A stretch of 64,000 nucleotides of DNA from Heloderma charlesbogerti (lineage: Eukaryota > Chordata > Lepidosauria > Squamata > Helodermatidae): positions 62,001 to 126,000 of the forward strand of contig JANEZZ010002241.1 in the NCBI GenBank assembly GCA_026122225.1, in the 5' to 3' direction. Below, one piece after another: positions 10,215 through 21,130 of the stretch. The notes under the pieces are model-generated. The model had not been told where the DNA came from, ran no database searches, and was given only the letters and a program-made list of their open reading frames with translations. The translations under genes were made by a program, and so were the position numbers. Every line of letters starts with the position of its first letter. Positions within the stretch are counted from its first letter, which is position 1.

Positions 10215-10677
10215 CAGGCCGGTGTCTCTGCTGTCAGTGGGGCTGTGCATCCGCTCTGGGTTTCAGTCAGAGCTAGTCGGAGCTCTATTTAGGCTAGGGT
10301 TCATCACCTTACCTTTCCCGCCGAGGCGGTACCTATGTATCTACTTGCAATTTCTTGCTTTCGAACTGCGAGGTTGGCAGGAGCTGGGACTGAAGACGGG
10401 AGCTCGCTCCGTCACGCGGCACTCGGGTCTCGAACTGCTGGTGTTCCGTCATGCCGGCCACATGACCACGGAAGCGTCTTCGGACAGCACTGGCCCTTCG
10501 GCTTAGAAACGGGGATGAGCACCGCACCCTAGAGTCGGACACGACTGGTTGGGGGCACCGTTACCTTTTGCCTTTTTTCATCACCTTGGATAGCTCCTTT
10601 AGAGTTCTGACTAGTTCTGGCTGAAACCCAGAGAGGATGCACAGCCCCACTGACATCGGAAGCACCAGCCTCCACTG
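10215..10677. mobile_element. Family C palindromic hAT MITE, split by a retroposon
   Basis: Left arm 10215-10310 includes CAGTGGGGCTGTGCATCCGC and TTTCAGTCAGAGC. Right arm 10577-10677 includes CCTTTAGAGTTCTGACTAGT and ends CCAGCCTCCACTG. The interruption (10311-10576) is flanked by an 11-bp duplication. Intact relatives are at 20918, 26957 and 54545. Confidence 0.8.
10311..10576 (+). mobile_element. Short retroposon with TTACC(TTTT) tail
   Basis: Flanked by a perfect 11-bp target duplication, TTCATCACCTT (10300-10310 and 10577-10587). Internal phrases GGTTGGCAGGAGCTGGGACT and CCTAGAGTCGGACACGACTGG belong to a repeat I recall from reptile genomes. It ends in a T-rich TTACCTTTTGCCTTTT tail. 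Still rich in CpG. The family name is not certain. Confidence 0.75.
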
Positions 10678-10699
10678 GTTGAATATATTGTATTCCCAA

Positions 10700-10775
10700 G
10701 ACTGCAAATCCATACTTGGGATTAAGCCCCAACCATGAAAAAAGGGGCTTGCTTGGGAGGAAACATGCCTAGGTT
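10700..10775. repeat. Family D repeat, degenerate
   Basis: TTGGGATTAAGCCCCAACC, then GGGGCTTGCTTGGGAGGAAA and CATGCCTAGGTTTGCGC, match a decayed family D copy. Confidence 0.5.
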
Positions 10776-10984
10776 TGCGCAAGATTGAAGCCTCCTTTTG
10801 AAACTAAAATCCATGAATTTCAACGCAGACTTGATAGTACCGCGATTCTGCCACGATTCAAAGCGTGCGAACGCGTCTTTTCTTCTGAGAGAAGGGGGAG
10901 AGGGGAAGAGTTTAGGGTCGGCGTGCTCTGCCCTCAGCTACAGTTGTGTGGGGCTTGCAGTGAAAATCATGATTTCTTTATTTA

Positions 10985-11035
10985 AGGTGCAATCCTATGG
11001 ATGTTTAGACAGAAAAAAAAGTCCTACTACTCTGC
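10985..11035. mobile_element. Family B MITE, left half only
   Basis: AAGGTGCAATCCTATGGATG, then TTTAGACAGAAAAAAAAGTC, match the family B left arm. The copy stops near 11035. Confidence 0.65.
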
Positions 11036-11142
11036 ATTTTGATTTCTGCATTGTATTAATCCCATTTCTACTGACTTCCTCCTTCCCGCAAGAATCTGCT
11101 AGCCCAACCTCAGGTAGTTTTAAAAATTAAACATTAACAAAC

Positions 11143-11272
11143 TAAAGGGGCAATTCTATGCATGGTTAGACAGAAAAAAGTCCTACAGCTATGTTGGCTG
11201 GGGAGTGGGGAATGCTGGGAGCTGTAGGCCTTTTTTCTGTCCATTAAATGTCCATAGGATTGTGTCCTAAGA
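11143..11272. mobile_element. Family B palindromic MITE
   Basis: AGGGGCAATTCTATGCATGG at the left and CCATAGGATTGTGTCC at the right, each flanked by TAA. Inner arms include AGACAGAAAAAAGTCCTACA and GCTGTAGGCCTTTTTTCTGT. Confidence 0.8.
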
Positions 11273-11802
11273 AAATAAGTGCCACCAATTTCAATGGATT
11301 GGTCTGGATCTTACACAGACTTTCCTGGACCTGAAGTAATTTTTATTCCATGGCCATTTGTAGTGGAAAGGCAGGAGATACATCTGACTTGCGGAAATAT
11401 TGGAGGCTTAATTTGAAAGGAATGCCAGAATTTCATCTGAAAGGCTGATAAGCTCACCTGAAAACTACTTGATCTGCCCTTTTGTACAGATCAGTGGTTT
11501 AAAAACATTGGCTAATAAAAAGGTGGATATTCCTCTGCCCCTTTCAAGGAATCCTTATATGTAAATACTTGGCTCTAATCCGTATTAGTAGAATAAACGT
11601 GGTGATGGTGGGGAGATACACCAAAGTAGTGGGGAAAGTTCATCTGGCTTGCAGGCCTTTTACAGACAAAATTGTGAACTGTTTCTTAATTATTTGTTTG
11701 TAAACACATTTAGGAGGGCAGAGAAAATGGCGGGGGGGGGGAATCTCTGGCTACAGAGATCTCTGGCCCTGGCTACAGGCCTGAACTATCCTAGAGAGTG
11801 TA
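11273..11802. other. Unique sequence, no gene
   Basis: AT-richer than its surroundings, with a G-run at 11731-11740. Nothing recognisable. Confidence 0.4.
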
Positions 11803-11886
11803 AGGCTGCAATCCTATACCCACTTCCCCAGGAGTAAGCCCCATTGAACTCAGTGGGGTTTACAACATCGGGATAGAACTGTGTAG
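11803..11886. repeat. Family D repeat, full length
   Basis: AAGGCTGCAATCCTATACCC, then CCAGGAGTAAGCCCCATTGA and ACTCAGTGGGGTTTAC, with a decayed right end GGATAGAACTGTGTAG. Confidence 0.7.
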
Positions 11887-12580
11887 TTAAGAGGATGACA
11901 CCTTTGGTTGTTCCGGATTAGTCGCTCCGGAATCCGGATTAAAGGCGCGCGGCGGTGTGAACGGCCGCGAAGTCGGACTGCCTCACCCGAGGCGCCGCCT
12001 CCCACCTGCTTTCCATTACGCTCGCTCGCTCGCCTGCCTGCCTGCCTCGCTCCTGGCTTCTCCCGGGTTCTTATAAACTTCCCTTGGTTTATTCAGCCTG
12101 GTTCTCATTGCGGCAGTTTCGCATGGGTTGCCTCTTTTGTTTAGTTTATTAACCCACAGGGTTACTTTAACTAAATATTTGGGTGGAATACTTTAGGGTT
12201 GGATTTCAACGTTTTCTAACAGAATTACCCAGTTTGGCGAAGCCAAAACAGAGAGCCCACTGTTGACTTTATTAGTCAACGGAGCAGATTTATAAAGGAC
12301 AATTAAAAAGAAAAGAAAAGACGGGGCGTTCTGGGGGGAACGCTTTGACCGCGGAGGGTCTCTCTGTCCTGGCCCTTGGGCCGAGAGACCCAAGCGCGCC
12401 CGTGCGCACCGCTTTAACTCCCAACTGTCTAGCCGAGTTCGTGTTAGCATTTTCTGGCGAGTCAAACGGTGCCCCGTGCCCAGAGCCAACTGGAGAGCGG
12501 TCGGAGGCCATAAGGGATCTCAAGAAAACAAACATACGAAGCCCCACCTGGTCCAAGGAAGGAATTGAACAGAAATTGAA
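11887..12580. promoter_or_regulatory. CpG-containing unique block
   Basis: CpG-dense at 11930-12010 (GGCGCGCGGCGGTGTGAAC) and 12310-12420. Contains a CGCT/CCTG-rich pyrimidine run at 12020-12050. No exon or repeat recognised. A regulatory role is a compositional guess only. Confidence 0.25.
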
Positions 12581-12581
12581 C

Positions 12582-12672
12582 GGCTGCAATCCGATACACA
12601 CTTATTACAAAGTTCCATTGGCGTCAATGGGGCTTACTTCTGAGTAGACATGTATAGGAGCGTATTGTACAT
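12582..12672. repeat. Family D repeat, full length
   Basis: ACGGCTGCAATCCGATACAC at the left, GTCAATGGGGCTTACTTCTG then AGTAGACATGTATAGGAGCG at the right. Confidence 0.75.
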
Positions 12673-12719
12673 TACTCCCATTGAAATCACTTGGAATTAA
12701 AACTGCGTCACAGCGATTG

Positions 12720-12826
12720 GATCCTGCTCATAATCCACGGTTGTTTTACATTTTGATTGTTTTCATTTTGCTGTAAGCCGCCTTCAGTCTTTTTTTGAGA
12801 AAGGCGCCAAACAATAAGAAAATGAT
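12720..12826 (+). repeat. LINE 3' end fragment
   Basis: TTTTGCTGTAAGCCGCCTTC followed by GAAAGGCGCCAAACAATAAG matches the usual 3' end of L2/jockey-type reptile LINEs (GTAAGCCGCC... AGGGCGG... ATAAAT). Coding part absent. Confidence 0.5.
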
Positions 12827-12882
12827 CCCATGGCTGACTTCAGGATGTGAGATCTGATTTTTCCTTCCTACTTGTCTTAAAG

Positions 12883-12989
12883 CAGGGGTGGACAAGTTGT
12901 GGCCTTCCAGATGTTAGGCTGCAACTTCCATCGGCCCCCGCCATTAGCTGTGGTGGCTGGGGCTGATGGGAGTTGTCTTCCCACCCCTC
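12883..12989. mobile_element. Family A hAT MITE
   Basis: Starts CAGGGGTGGACAAGTTGTGG and ends near CTTCCCACCCCTC, with paired TGCAACTTCCATCGG / GATGGGAGTTGT arms. The right arm is shortened. Confidence 0.7.
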
Positions 12990-13195
12990 CTTTAATACAT
13001 CCATGCAAACGTACACCCCCCCCCCGTCTTGTAGTGCCCGGTGCTCAGGGTAGGGCCAGATTCGGATTGTTCGTGGGAACAAGGAGGACCGACAAACCCT
13101 TACATTCAAGGGCACCGCAAGAGACGAAACACGTTGGTGGATCAAGCCCACGGCCGCAAACCCACAAAAGGGCAGCCGCCAAGTCCATAAACTGG

Positions 13196-13440
13196 TTACA
13201 GCCCAGTTCTAAAGACGTTTTACTCAGACGTAGCCCTCGCTATGTTCAACGGGGATTACACCCAGGTCAGTGTGCATGGGCGTGTAGCCTTACAGTTCCA
13301 TCCTAGACATGTCTACTCAAAAGTAAGTCCCATTGAATTAAATCTGGCCTAATCCCAGGTAAGTGGGTATAGCCTTAGGCTGTAATCTTATACCCAATTT
13401 CCTGGAAATAAGCCCTTTGAGAAGGCATGTGTAGGAAGTT
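13196..13440. repeat. Cluster of family D repeats
   Basis: Three adjacent degenerate copies: about 13196-13290 (TTTTACTCAGACGTAGCCCT), 13291-13377 (GACATGTCTACTCAAAAGTA then AAGTCCCATTGAATTAAAT) and 13378-13440 (GGCTGTAATCTTATACCCAA). Confidence 0.6.
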
Positions 13441-13977
13441 ACACTCTATTCTCTTAAGGAAGTTAGCACGGTTTACATTATCTGGAATTCAGCGGCATTA
13501 AAATTACTGGGATTTTAATTTCCGTTAAATGTATCAGGGCTACGTCCAAGCCTTCTGTGGAAATGATGCATTCCGTTGAGCTTTTAAAAATGGAATTCGT
13601 AGGGAAGCCTGTTACTTCATATTCTTGTTGTGATTATGGTTATATACAATTTTGGTTGTACACCACTTTGAGGATGGCGCGCATCCACAGCCGTATCTGA
13701 AATCGAAGATAACAAAATGTACCCGGAGGTTAAACTGCACGCTTGCTGATACATTCAGCTAAAATCAGTTCCACTGAAATAATATCAAGTAATCTGATTC
13801 AATACTGTCCCGTCTAAACTGCTTTGGGGATCAGGTAAGGCGGCAGAACATCCATTCGGATTTCCGTCAGCCGGTTTACATCTAAATGGCAGGGCACCAC
13901 TTGTGGTTGTGTTCTGAGTCAAAGTCACTAACCCACAACCCAGTTAAGCCAGAGGCCTTGTATTTAAGGCGGCTGAA
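13441..13977. other. Unique sequence with a LINE-tail trace
   Basis: About 13620-13710 contains TTGTACACCACTTTGAGGAT and resembles a LINE 3' end. The remainder shows no gene or repeat that I recognise. Confidence 0.35.
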
Positions 13978-14155
13978 ATGCTACACCCTGGGAGTAAGTA
14001 TGCTCAGCAAACTCAGTGGGACTTACCGAGTAGACATGTGTAGGATTGCGCTGCAAAGCTGCAATTCTATACAGTGTATATATACATCAAGTGGCAGGAA
14101 GCTCCACTGAAGACAATGAGTTACTTCTGAGTAGACAGTATAGGATTGCACCTAC
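13978..14155. repeat. Two adjacent family D repeats
   Basis: Copy one ends ACCGAGTAGACATGTGTAGG, then ATTGCGCTGCAAAG at about 14055. Copy two runs from AGCTGCAATTCTATACAGTG to GACAGTATAGGATTGCACC at 14155. Confidence 0.65.
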
Positions 14156-14253
14156 TATAAAGTGGCGTAAATCCAGGCGCTCTTTCTCAATGGCTTGTTG
14201 ATCTGGGTATTTTTTTTGCGCACGGGAGGGCGGGGGTCTACAAACAGGTTCAG

Positions 14254-14371
14254 GATAGAGTCCTAGGCATATTAAGGCAGAAAGAAGACCTACAACTTCC
14301 AGCGTTCCCCATGCGAATTCTGAGAGTTGTAGGACTTCTTTCTGCCTAAACACGCCTAGGATCGCGTCCTA
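14254..14371. mobile_element. Family B palindromic MITE
   Basis: GGATAGAGTCCTAGGCATAT and CACGCCTAGGATCGCGTCC are the ends. Inner arms are GAAGACCTACAACTTCCAGC and AGAGTTGTAGGACTTCTTTC. TAA follows the right end. Confidence 0.75.
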
Positions 14372-15012
14372 AGTCTTGCATTTAACCGTTTGATTCGATT
14401 TCAGTCGAAGACACTCAACTCCCCTTCCTGCCCAGGGCTTGGAGGAATATATCGGGGCTCCCGCCTGCCCACCGTTCTAACTGGCGCCAGTGATGCTTTG
14501 GCTGGAAACTTTTGGTGGAACAGACGATCCGCCCTTGGGGAAGAAGGTGCTACGCACAGGTCGGCTCTCCTCTGCCCCCGACTTCTTGGGCTGCTCCGTC
14601 GACTGTTCCATCTTTCCTCACTCCCACTCTGAGACCTGGGTGGTCGCCTCCGGGGCTGTCCCGTCTCCCTTCCGAAGAGACCCCACCCCACCCCCAGCGG
14701 GTTGTAAGCTTAGCCCATCTGGGAATGGACAAAAGGTTCACAAAAGAGAACGGGCGGGGAGGGGAAGAGCACAGGGCTTGGCAAAAAGAGGAGCCAGAGA
14801 TGGGGGGGGGGCTGGGCAGCAGGTCATTCGGATGCCTCCCTCCCTCCAGTCATTAAGTGGCGGAGGGGGCCGGGCTGGAGAACTGAGGCAAACCCTCCAG
14901 TCTTCTGTCAAGGGAGGCAAGGCACAGCTCCCAATTCTTCTAGGGAAAATCTCTTCCAGTGGTGCACCAAAAGGTTGGCTTCTTCCCCATCTTCCACTGG
15001 CCTCCTCACAGC
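14372..15012. other. Unique sequence, no gene
   Basis: Mixed, G-rich at 14750-14880. Several overlapping open frames on both strands but no domain and strong low-complexity bias. Confidence 0.4.
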
Positions 15013-15402
15013 TAGTGCGGATTTTGTAAAATGCATCCCGTCTGTGTTTCCCGGATTGCCAGGTGCCTTTCATTCTGTCATCCCCTCCTTGCCAGAATCA
15101 GATTTTTCCCAATTTCCTGAATTTCACAGTTGCGCAAATTCCCCCCAAATGTGCATTTGTCTTGCTTTAGCTGATGGGGCAAATGCACCTTTTTGACCTG
15201 TGGCCTTTTTATTTTATGTATTTTCCTATGACTAAATTTGCATAACATTCCAGAAAGTTAAAAAAAAAAAAAAAGTGGGGGGTCTGCAAGTCTGCAGAAT
15301 CCATGCAGCTCAGGAAAAGCTGGTCCACTGTGGAATCTGCACGTCGGAAACACAGAACTCCAAACTTATTTGATTGTGTTGTGGATTTCTCTGACATCCC
15401 TA
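15013..15402 (-). mobile_element. hAT nonautonomous element, TAGGGATGT end family
   Basis: The right end TCTGACATCCCTA is the reverse of TAGGGATGTCAGA. The left end TAGTGCGGATTTTGTAAAAT lacks the GGAT of the expected TAGGGATGTGCGG. Flanks CTCACAGC and CTGGCAGT match at 5 of 8 bases. The body is homologous to 43185-43511 in reverse (GCAGATTCCACAGTGGACCA when read on the minus strand). A T/A run of about 15 bases is internal. Confidence 0.7.
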
Positions 15403-15411
15403 CTGGCAGTC

Positions 15412-15540
15412 TGATGCCCTCCAGATGTGTTGGACTACAGGTCCCCATCACTCTCTGCAGCCTTCCCCAACCATGGCTGGCTGGAGGAATGCTGGGAATT
15501 GTAGTTCAACAGATCTGCAGCATACCAAGTTGGGGGAATC
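15412..15540. mobile_element. Family A palindromic MITE
   Basis: GATGCCCTCCAGATGTGTTG, then GACTACAGGTCCCCATCACT, pair with GCTGGGAATTGTAGTTCAAC and AGATCTGCAGCATACCAAGT. A second CAGCCTTCCCCAACCATGGC inside suggests a rearranged or doubled centre. Confidence 0.7.
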
Positions 15541-15875
15541 TGATCCTCCGGGTCACCTTTATGCTAAGCCACAGAACAGTCTGATCTCATTCGACTTGAG
15601 CCTCTTCCCTTTGCTCCAGCAAATTCAGCAATCCCTGGACAGGGTGGTGAGCAGCAGATGGGCAGGAACTCAGCCAGCCACCCGTTATTTGCTCAGGGTT
15701 TGCATGGAGTGCTGACATTCTAAATTGAGTGGTCGAGGTGTTCAGGTTTGCCTGAATAACATTGCCTCTGGGTTCTAGACCCTTCTCCTGGAGTCCATTG
15801 TGGGTGGGCATCACAGCTAGTCAGGCAGGGCTGAATAAAAGAGAACATTCTGTATATGTTCACAAATTTGAAGGT
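15541..15875. other. Unique sequence, no gene
   Basis: No repeat or coding signature recognised. Confidence 0.4.
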
Positions 15876-16208
15876 TAAGAACATAGGAAGAGCCCTGCTG
15901 GATCAGACCAAAGGCCTGTCTGGTTACCAGAGTGGCCAACCAGCTGCTCCAATGGGAAGCCCATAAGAAAGACACAAGTGCTTGTATTCCACAGCAACTG
16001 GTGTGCATACTGCCTCTGATATTAGATGGTAATATATAACCATCATGGCTGGTAGCCATTGATAGCCATATCTTCCATGCATTTGTCAAATTCCCTTCTG
16101 AAGCCATCAGAGTTGGTGGCTGTCACTACATCTTGTGGTAGAGAATTCCATAGTTTAGTTATGCGCCATGTAAAGAAGTATTTGCTTTTATCTGTCCTGA
16201 ATCTCTCA
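15876..16208 (-). mobile_element. L3-like LINE 3' fragment
   Basis: AGAACATAGGAAGAGCCCTG, then CTGGATCAGACCAAAGGCCT, is the reversed 3' end. The minus strand encodes LWNSLPQDVVTATNSDGF, then RREFDKCMEDMAI, the ORF2 C-terminus of the family. Homology ends at TTATCTGTCCTGAATCTCTC. Confidence 0.85.
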
Positions 16209-17382
16209 GCATTTAGCCTAAAAAATGGAAGCAGGAGCAATTTTGAGAAACTATCTATCAATAGCCAGCCAGTTCAGTGACCCATTGTGAAGATTTACTC
16301 TGTGATCCAGAAGGAAGTCTGTTATGGAAGTCTATCTACATATCTGTGTGATGGCGTCCTGGATTTTTGCTAAAGACAATGGGAAAACTCCCTGGTGATA
16401 AAACCATATTAACTTCTAAAATAAGTTATTTTAAAGATATGAATAAACCTGGATAAGCAATAGCTTTCAAATGCCAAACAGAACTTTCCAATTAGGGCGA
16501 GGAACTGAGAGAAAAACTCTCAGTTTTTCTGAGTTTGCGGTTCCATGCATACATGGAAGAAAGGATGGGGGAGTGACAGAAAAGATTTTTGTACTTATAT
16601 TCCATTAAAAGAGGAAAAAGCTCACTTTTTGCACCATGCGCTTTTTGGTATTTCCTTAAACAGTCAAGGATAAAACACAGCACTCCCCCTTCAGTCATTA
16701 ATCAGTCCATCAACAGCTTAGCAACAAAAGCATATGTAATTTCATCCAGCAGGAATGCACAGTATGAAACTGCAATGAACTTGGTTGTGTGATGTTGGGC
16801 AGAATATAAGGTGCCAGCTGCTATGCCTAAACAGAGCAACGTTTATGAATAGCAACGTTAAAGTGGTAAACTATCATTCCAAGTCTGTGACAGGGTTGTT
16901 GTTTTTTTATCCTAGGCTCTCATTATAAATATATAAAGAAAAAAATTAAACCTCATAAGACATTCTGTGAAAAAGTAAATACATGGGCTGGGAAGATCCA
17001 AAGAACCACACAGCATGTTCTACAGGCCCAGGGGGTTTCTGCACACATGTTTCTCAAGCAGTAACACCCCTGCCGCCATTCCCAATGTTCCATGATTAAC
17101 CACTTTTGAAACTGAGGGGACTTTCAAAAAAGCAGTTTGTGATATGGTGGGGTGGGGTGATGGGCGAGGGGAAGCAACTGGACTGGATCCAAGTGGCACA
17201 CTGGCCATGCCAAGTGTTCAAACCCATTTTAAAGAGGGTTAAAGGGCTAGGTAGCTCAAGTCTTTAGTCCTCAACACCCAAGCTAACCGCACCCAACCAC
17301 ATTTGTATGATGTAAGAAGCAGTCTTTGGTAAGAACCACCCTGTGGGGAAGCAGATGGATGTGCAAGGGTGGGTCACTTTTA
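16209..17382. other. Unique sequence, no gene
   Basis: AT-rich, no identifiable repeat or exon. Hairpin-like AGAGAAAAACTCTCAGTTTTTCTGA at 16508-16532 is probably incidental. Confidence 0.4.
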
Positions 17383-17440
17383 GCCCTCCAGATGCTGTTG
17401 GACTGCAATTCCCATCATCCCTCACCATTGGCTATATTTT
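17383..17440. mobile_element. Family A MITE, left half
   Basis: TAGCCCTCCAGATGCTGTTG, then GACTGCAATTCCCATCATCC and CTCACCATTGGCTAT. The element then stops. Confidence 0.65.
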
Positions 17441-19674
17441 ATAAATGATTGTATTGTTATAATATTGTTACCTGTGTGTAAAATTTGCTTATCTCTTATT
17501 TCTCTTTGGTCAGGAAATTATCTCTCTGGTTTGACCTCCAGTTCTAGCTGTATCACCGACCAGACTGGCCCCAATGAGCTTTAAGGTCAGTTAGAAGATC
17601 TGCAAAATAAAACAATACACCCTGTCCAAAGCACACACAGCCACTGTTTAAACAACATTTGCATTTTGAAGAACATTGACTTCTAATGTTTTCTGTCCAT
17701 TTCCCAGCCAGACATATGCTAGTGATAAAACAAGGATGGCGACATTCAACTTGAAGCAGTTACATAAAGGAGCATGCTGAATTAGAAAAATGTTTGGTTA
17801 TAAAGTAAAGAATGTGTAATTATAAAATTCCTGTTTGTGGTCAATTCTCATTGTCAAGAAAATTGGCTCCTGGAGGCTCCTTTGTTGTGTGCAAATGACA
17901 TATCTAAAGTAACAAAGCTCAAATTTCCAGTTCATTACGGAACATAACATTGCTGGGAATGAGCACTTACATCTAGGATGGCCAGGTGTCCTACTTTACA
18001 GAGGACAGTTGTCTGTTTGAAGGGCTGACAGTCCTGCATTTGAAGGCATCCTCTATTTGGAGGGCTGTCTAGTCCAAGTCCAGCTTCAGGATAAAGAACC
18101 AGAAGACAGGAGAGCCCAGGGGCCTTGAAGTTGCCCACTCACAGGTAGCGCCTGGGCAGCAGACTGAGAAGGCACTCGGGTCACCTGGTCACAGTCTTCC
18201 CCACTATGGTGAGAAGCATTGTATTTCTATTGAAATTGTAATAATTATTTCTAAATGTGCATCTATGAACATACATTAGCCATGCTCATTTTATGCAAAA
18301 CTGTGTCTTCTTCTGTCCTCCCCTTTGGTGGTGCATAGGTGGCCCCTTTACCTATTCCCTATTTCCATCCAAGCTCAGTCAGTCTGAATGCAGCCGAATC
18401 AAGACAGAAATGGGAGGGTCAGCCCAAATGGCAGTTTGGAGGTGGGGGGGGGTAGTCTTGCTTAAAAAGGAGGGGGGGATACTGTCTTAAAGTGAGTGTA
18501 ATTCCATCCAACACACCTTTATTTTTAGAAATGCAATAAAGGCAGGGAAGATTTTATGATGATATCCATATTAGTACACATGAGTAGGATATCCGTATGA
18601 GTTTTCCTGTAGACACTTGCAAGAAAATATTGTCTACTAAATGGTGGAATTTAAGAAGGACATAGGAGGTTTGATGCAGTAAATTTATAGCATGATCCTG
18701 TCCTGCAGTAAGCATACATTGCTGTCGTAGATCTTTTTACAGGCCCCTAATGGATTGGCTGAACATTAACGGTCCCTCTGCAAACGCGACTAAGTGCAAA
18801 GGCTGGTAATTTCATAGCTAGCTTTTTGGCACAGCTATAGGCTCTGCATTTAGCTTCCTGCCCTCCTAGTTGATCAATAAGTTGCTTCTAAGTATTTTCC
18901 GCTGAGTATTCACTACATACCAAAGAACTAGAACCCACTGCAAAGGGATGAAGGCTTAAAATTCTTCATCCAGCTAATGTGCACTTCATTACTATAGATT
19001 CTGATAGGACTTAAGCATGTGCAACTGATTGCAGGGTTGCAGCCAAACAAATAATAATTATTAACATAAACAGGGCATCCTTAATATTGACAAGAAACTT
19101 GGAACTCCCAGAAAAATCTTGGGGCTGTTAACTGTTCTCCAGATGATAAGCAGAAAACACACACAGACACACACACACACACACGTGCTTATTCCACAGT
19201 GCAGCTGCCACACTTGCCGTCTTCCTGCCAAATCTCCAGGCTTCTCCTTGGTGATGTTTGTGCTGTTGCTATGCAATTTCTGTACTAACTGGTACAAACC
19301 TTGAAAACAGAAAACATTGGCAAAATATTAAATGCATCATTGCAAAGTGAATAACATGGAGCTCCTGAGCTGACTATAATTCATGCTCATCTGTAATTCA
19401 GCACACACTCGTTAAAATGATAAATGAAGCTACTACTGTGGATACAGCTTGGAGGCAGTGTCCAGAACTGTACAGAACGTGTTATATGGCCTCAGCCAGG
19501 AAGGGCCTCTCCAGATCCAGTCCAGGTAGAGAAAACAAGATGGAGAGTAATTGTGAAGTATCTGAGGTTAGTTTCACAAAACAAGGCAAACAGCACTGCA
19601 TACATCAGAAGAGGTTCTTTGGACAGGTATGTCTTACCTCTCTCTCTGCACTGTTTCCATACTTCTAAGTACAC
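17441..19674. other. Unique AT-rich sequence, no gene
   Basis: The longest interval with few recognisable repeats. About 18229-18290 carries AATAATTATTTCTAAATGTG, a fragment of family G (see 39648). Otherwise I see nothing. Confidence 0.45.
19156..19184 (+). repeat. (CA)n microsatellite
   Basis: AC dinucleotide run with one interruption (ACAGACAC). Confidence 0.95.
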
Positions 19675-19782
19675 CAGGGATGGGGAATTGTGGCCATCCA
19701 GATATTATTGGACTGCAACTCCTTCCTTCCCTTGCCATTGGCTATGCTGGCTAGGGCTGATGGGACTTGCAGCCCACCTCTG
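19675..19782. mobile_element. Family A hAT MITE
   Basis: Begins CAGGGATGGGGAATTGTGGC and ends CAGCCCACCTCTG. Flanking octamers AAGTACAC and ATGCACAC agree at 6 of 8 positions, consistent with an aged hAT duplication. Confidence 0.75.
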
Positions 19783-19820
19783 ATGCACACCCACACAGAA
19801 TGGATCTGTGGAGAGAGTTC

Positions 19821-19922
19821 CAGTGGAGGCTGGTGGCTCCAATATCAGTGAGATAGTGAATCCGCTCCGGGTTTCAGACAGAACCAGTCAGAACTCTAAA
19901 GGAGCTGTCCAAGGCAACTTTG
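19821..19922. mobile_element. Family C hAT MITE, left half
   Basis: CAGTGGAGGCTGGTGGCTCC, then GTGAATCCGCTCCGGGTTTC and CAGTCAGAACTCTAAAGGAG. The right arm is absent. Confidence 0.8.
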
Positions 19923-20909
19923 GAACCAGTTCCTGTAGCTATGTCTTTAACAGTGATGTGGTATTGTGCAGCATTTAGCAGGTGTGTGATCCTCTTTATG
20001 CTGCAGAGACATTCACCAGCCGATCAGACTCTTGTTAAACACACAGCAGCAGGCCAGGAGGGGTAGGTACCCTGGTAGCTGGCTTGTGGCAAAGAAAAGC
20101 ATGTTAACCTGCAGTTCGGATATGGCCTCAACTGCTGGACTCCAAAATGGCGGCCCACGCTAGCTGCAGGCTATAAGTCCACAGCTTTGAAGAGCACAAG
20201 GAGCTGCTGGCAACAATTGTGTGAACGCAGCTAAGAAACAATGGTCCTTCACCCTCTCTCTTGTTTTTCCTGGAGTCCCCCAGCAAGCTGTAGGGCAAGA
20301 TACTGGCTGAAAGCCATTAAACAAAGATGCCACAAAAAGGCTTGCAAAACGGGACACATCTTCCTTCTGCATTTGCAGAAGTCCCCCTAAGCAGCACCTG
20401 ACCCCTACCTTCTGGGGAAGCATTTCCAAAGTTCAGTGGCATCAAGCGACCTAAACACAGCCCCTAGCTGTTATATGGGATCTGTGGAGAGAGAGGCCAT
20501 ACCCCTGAAACAGGAGGCTGGGTGAACTAGGGCTGCATTTATCAATCAGCATTAATTTAACATTAATTTAATCTGAAATGGTGAAAAGCAGTGTGCGATG
20601 ACTGATAACTTTGGGAGCGAGCGCACCTGGCCCTCTGGGAGAGGCAGCTGCACCACCGCCCCTGCTCCTCTGCACAGCTTGAGGTGTTGAGGGGTGCTTT
20701 CCTGAGCTAATGCTCCCTGAGTCCCCAGATTCTAGGTGGGTGACCCATTCAGACCCCAATAAAGGGTCTTCCCCTGCCCCAAGTCCCCAGACCTCTTTCT
20801 CCTGAAAGATGCCTCCAGGCGCTCGCCAATGCTCCCACACCCTCCCCTGCCCACGCTGCCTGCCTGTCGTGACCAGGTGACCTATTTATTGCACCTCCCC
20901 CCTACTAGC
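19923..20909. other. Unique sequence, no gene
   Basis: No coding or repeat signature that I can name. Confidence 0.4.
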
Positions 20910-20917
20910 CAGTTGCC

Positions 20918-21122
20918 CAGTGGAGGCTGGTGGCTCCTATTTCAGTGATGGTGAATCTGCTCTGAACCAGTCAGAACTCCAAAGGAGCTATACAAAGTGC
21001 TGAACCTTACCCCTCAAATGGGTCCAGCACTTTGAATGCTCCTTTAGAGTTCTGACTGGTTCTGACAAAAACCCAGAGTGGATGCATCAACCCACTGAAA
21101 TTGGAGCCATCAGCCTCCACTG
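20918..21122. mobile_element. Family C palindromic hAT MITE, intact
   Basis: Starts CAGTGGAGGCTGGTGGCTCC and ends GGAGCCATCAGCCTCCACTG. Flanking octamers CAGTTGCC (20910-20917) and CAATTGCC (21123-21130) agree at 7 of 8 bases, the 8-bp duplication of hAT transposons. The arms are reverse complements around the CTTTGAATGCTCC region. Confidence 0.9.
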
Positions 21123-21130
21123 CAATTGCC

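Noticed and set aside
14490..15029. 179-codon plus-strand frame
   Set aside because: No homology, low-complexity composition, and it runs into the left end of the hAT element at 15013.
16508..16532. AGAGAAAAACTCTC / GAGTTTTTCTGA hairpin as a terminator or miRNA
   Set aside because: Short, imperfect and without any associated transcript feature; such inverted words occur by chance in AT-rich DNA.
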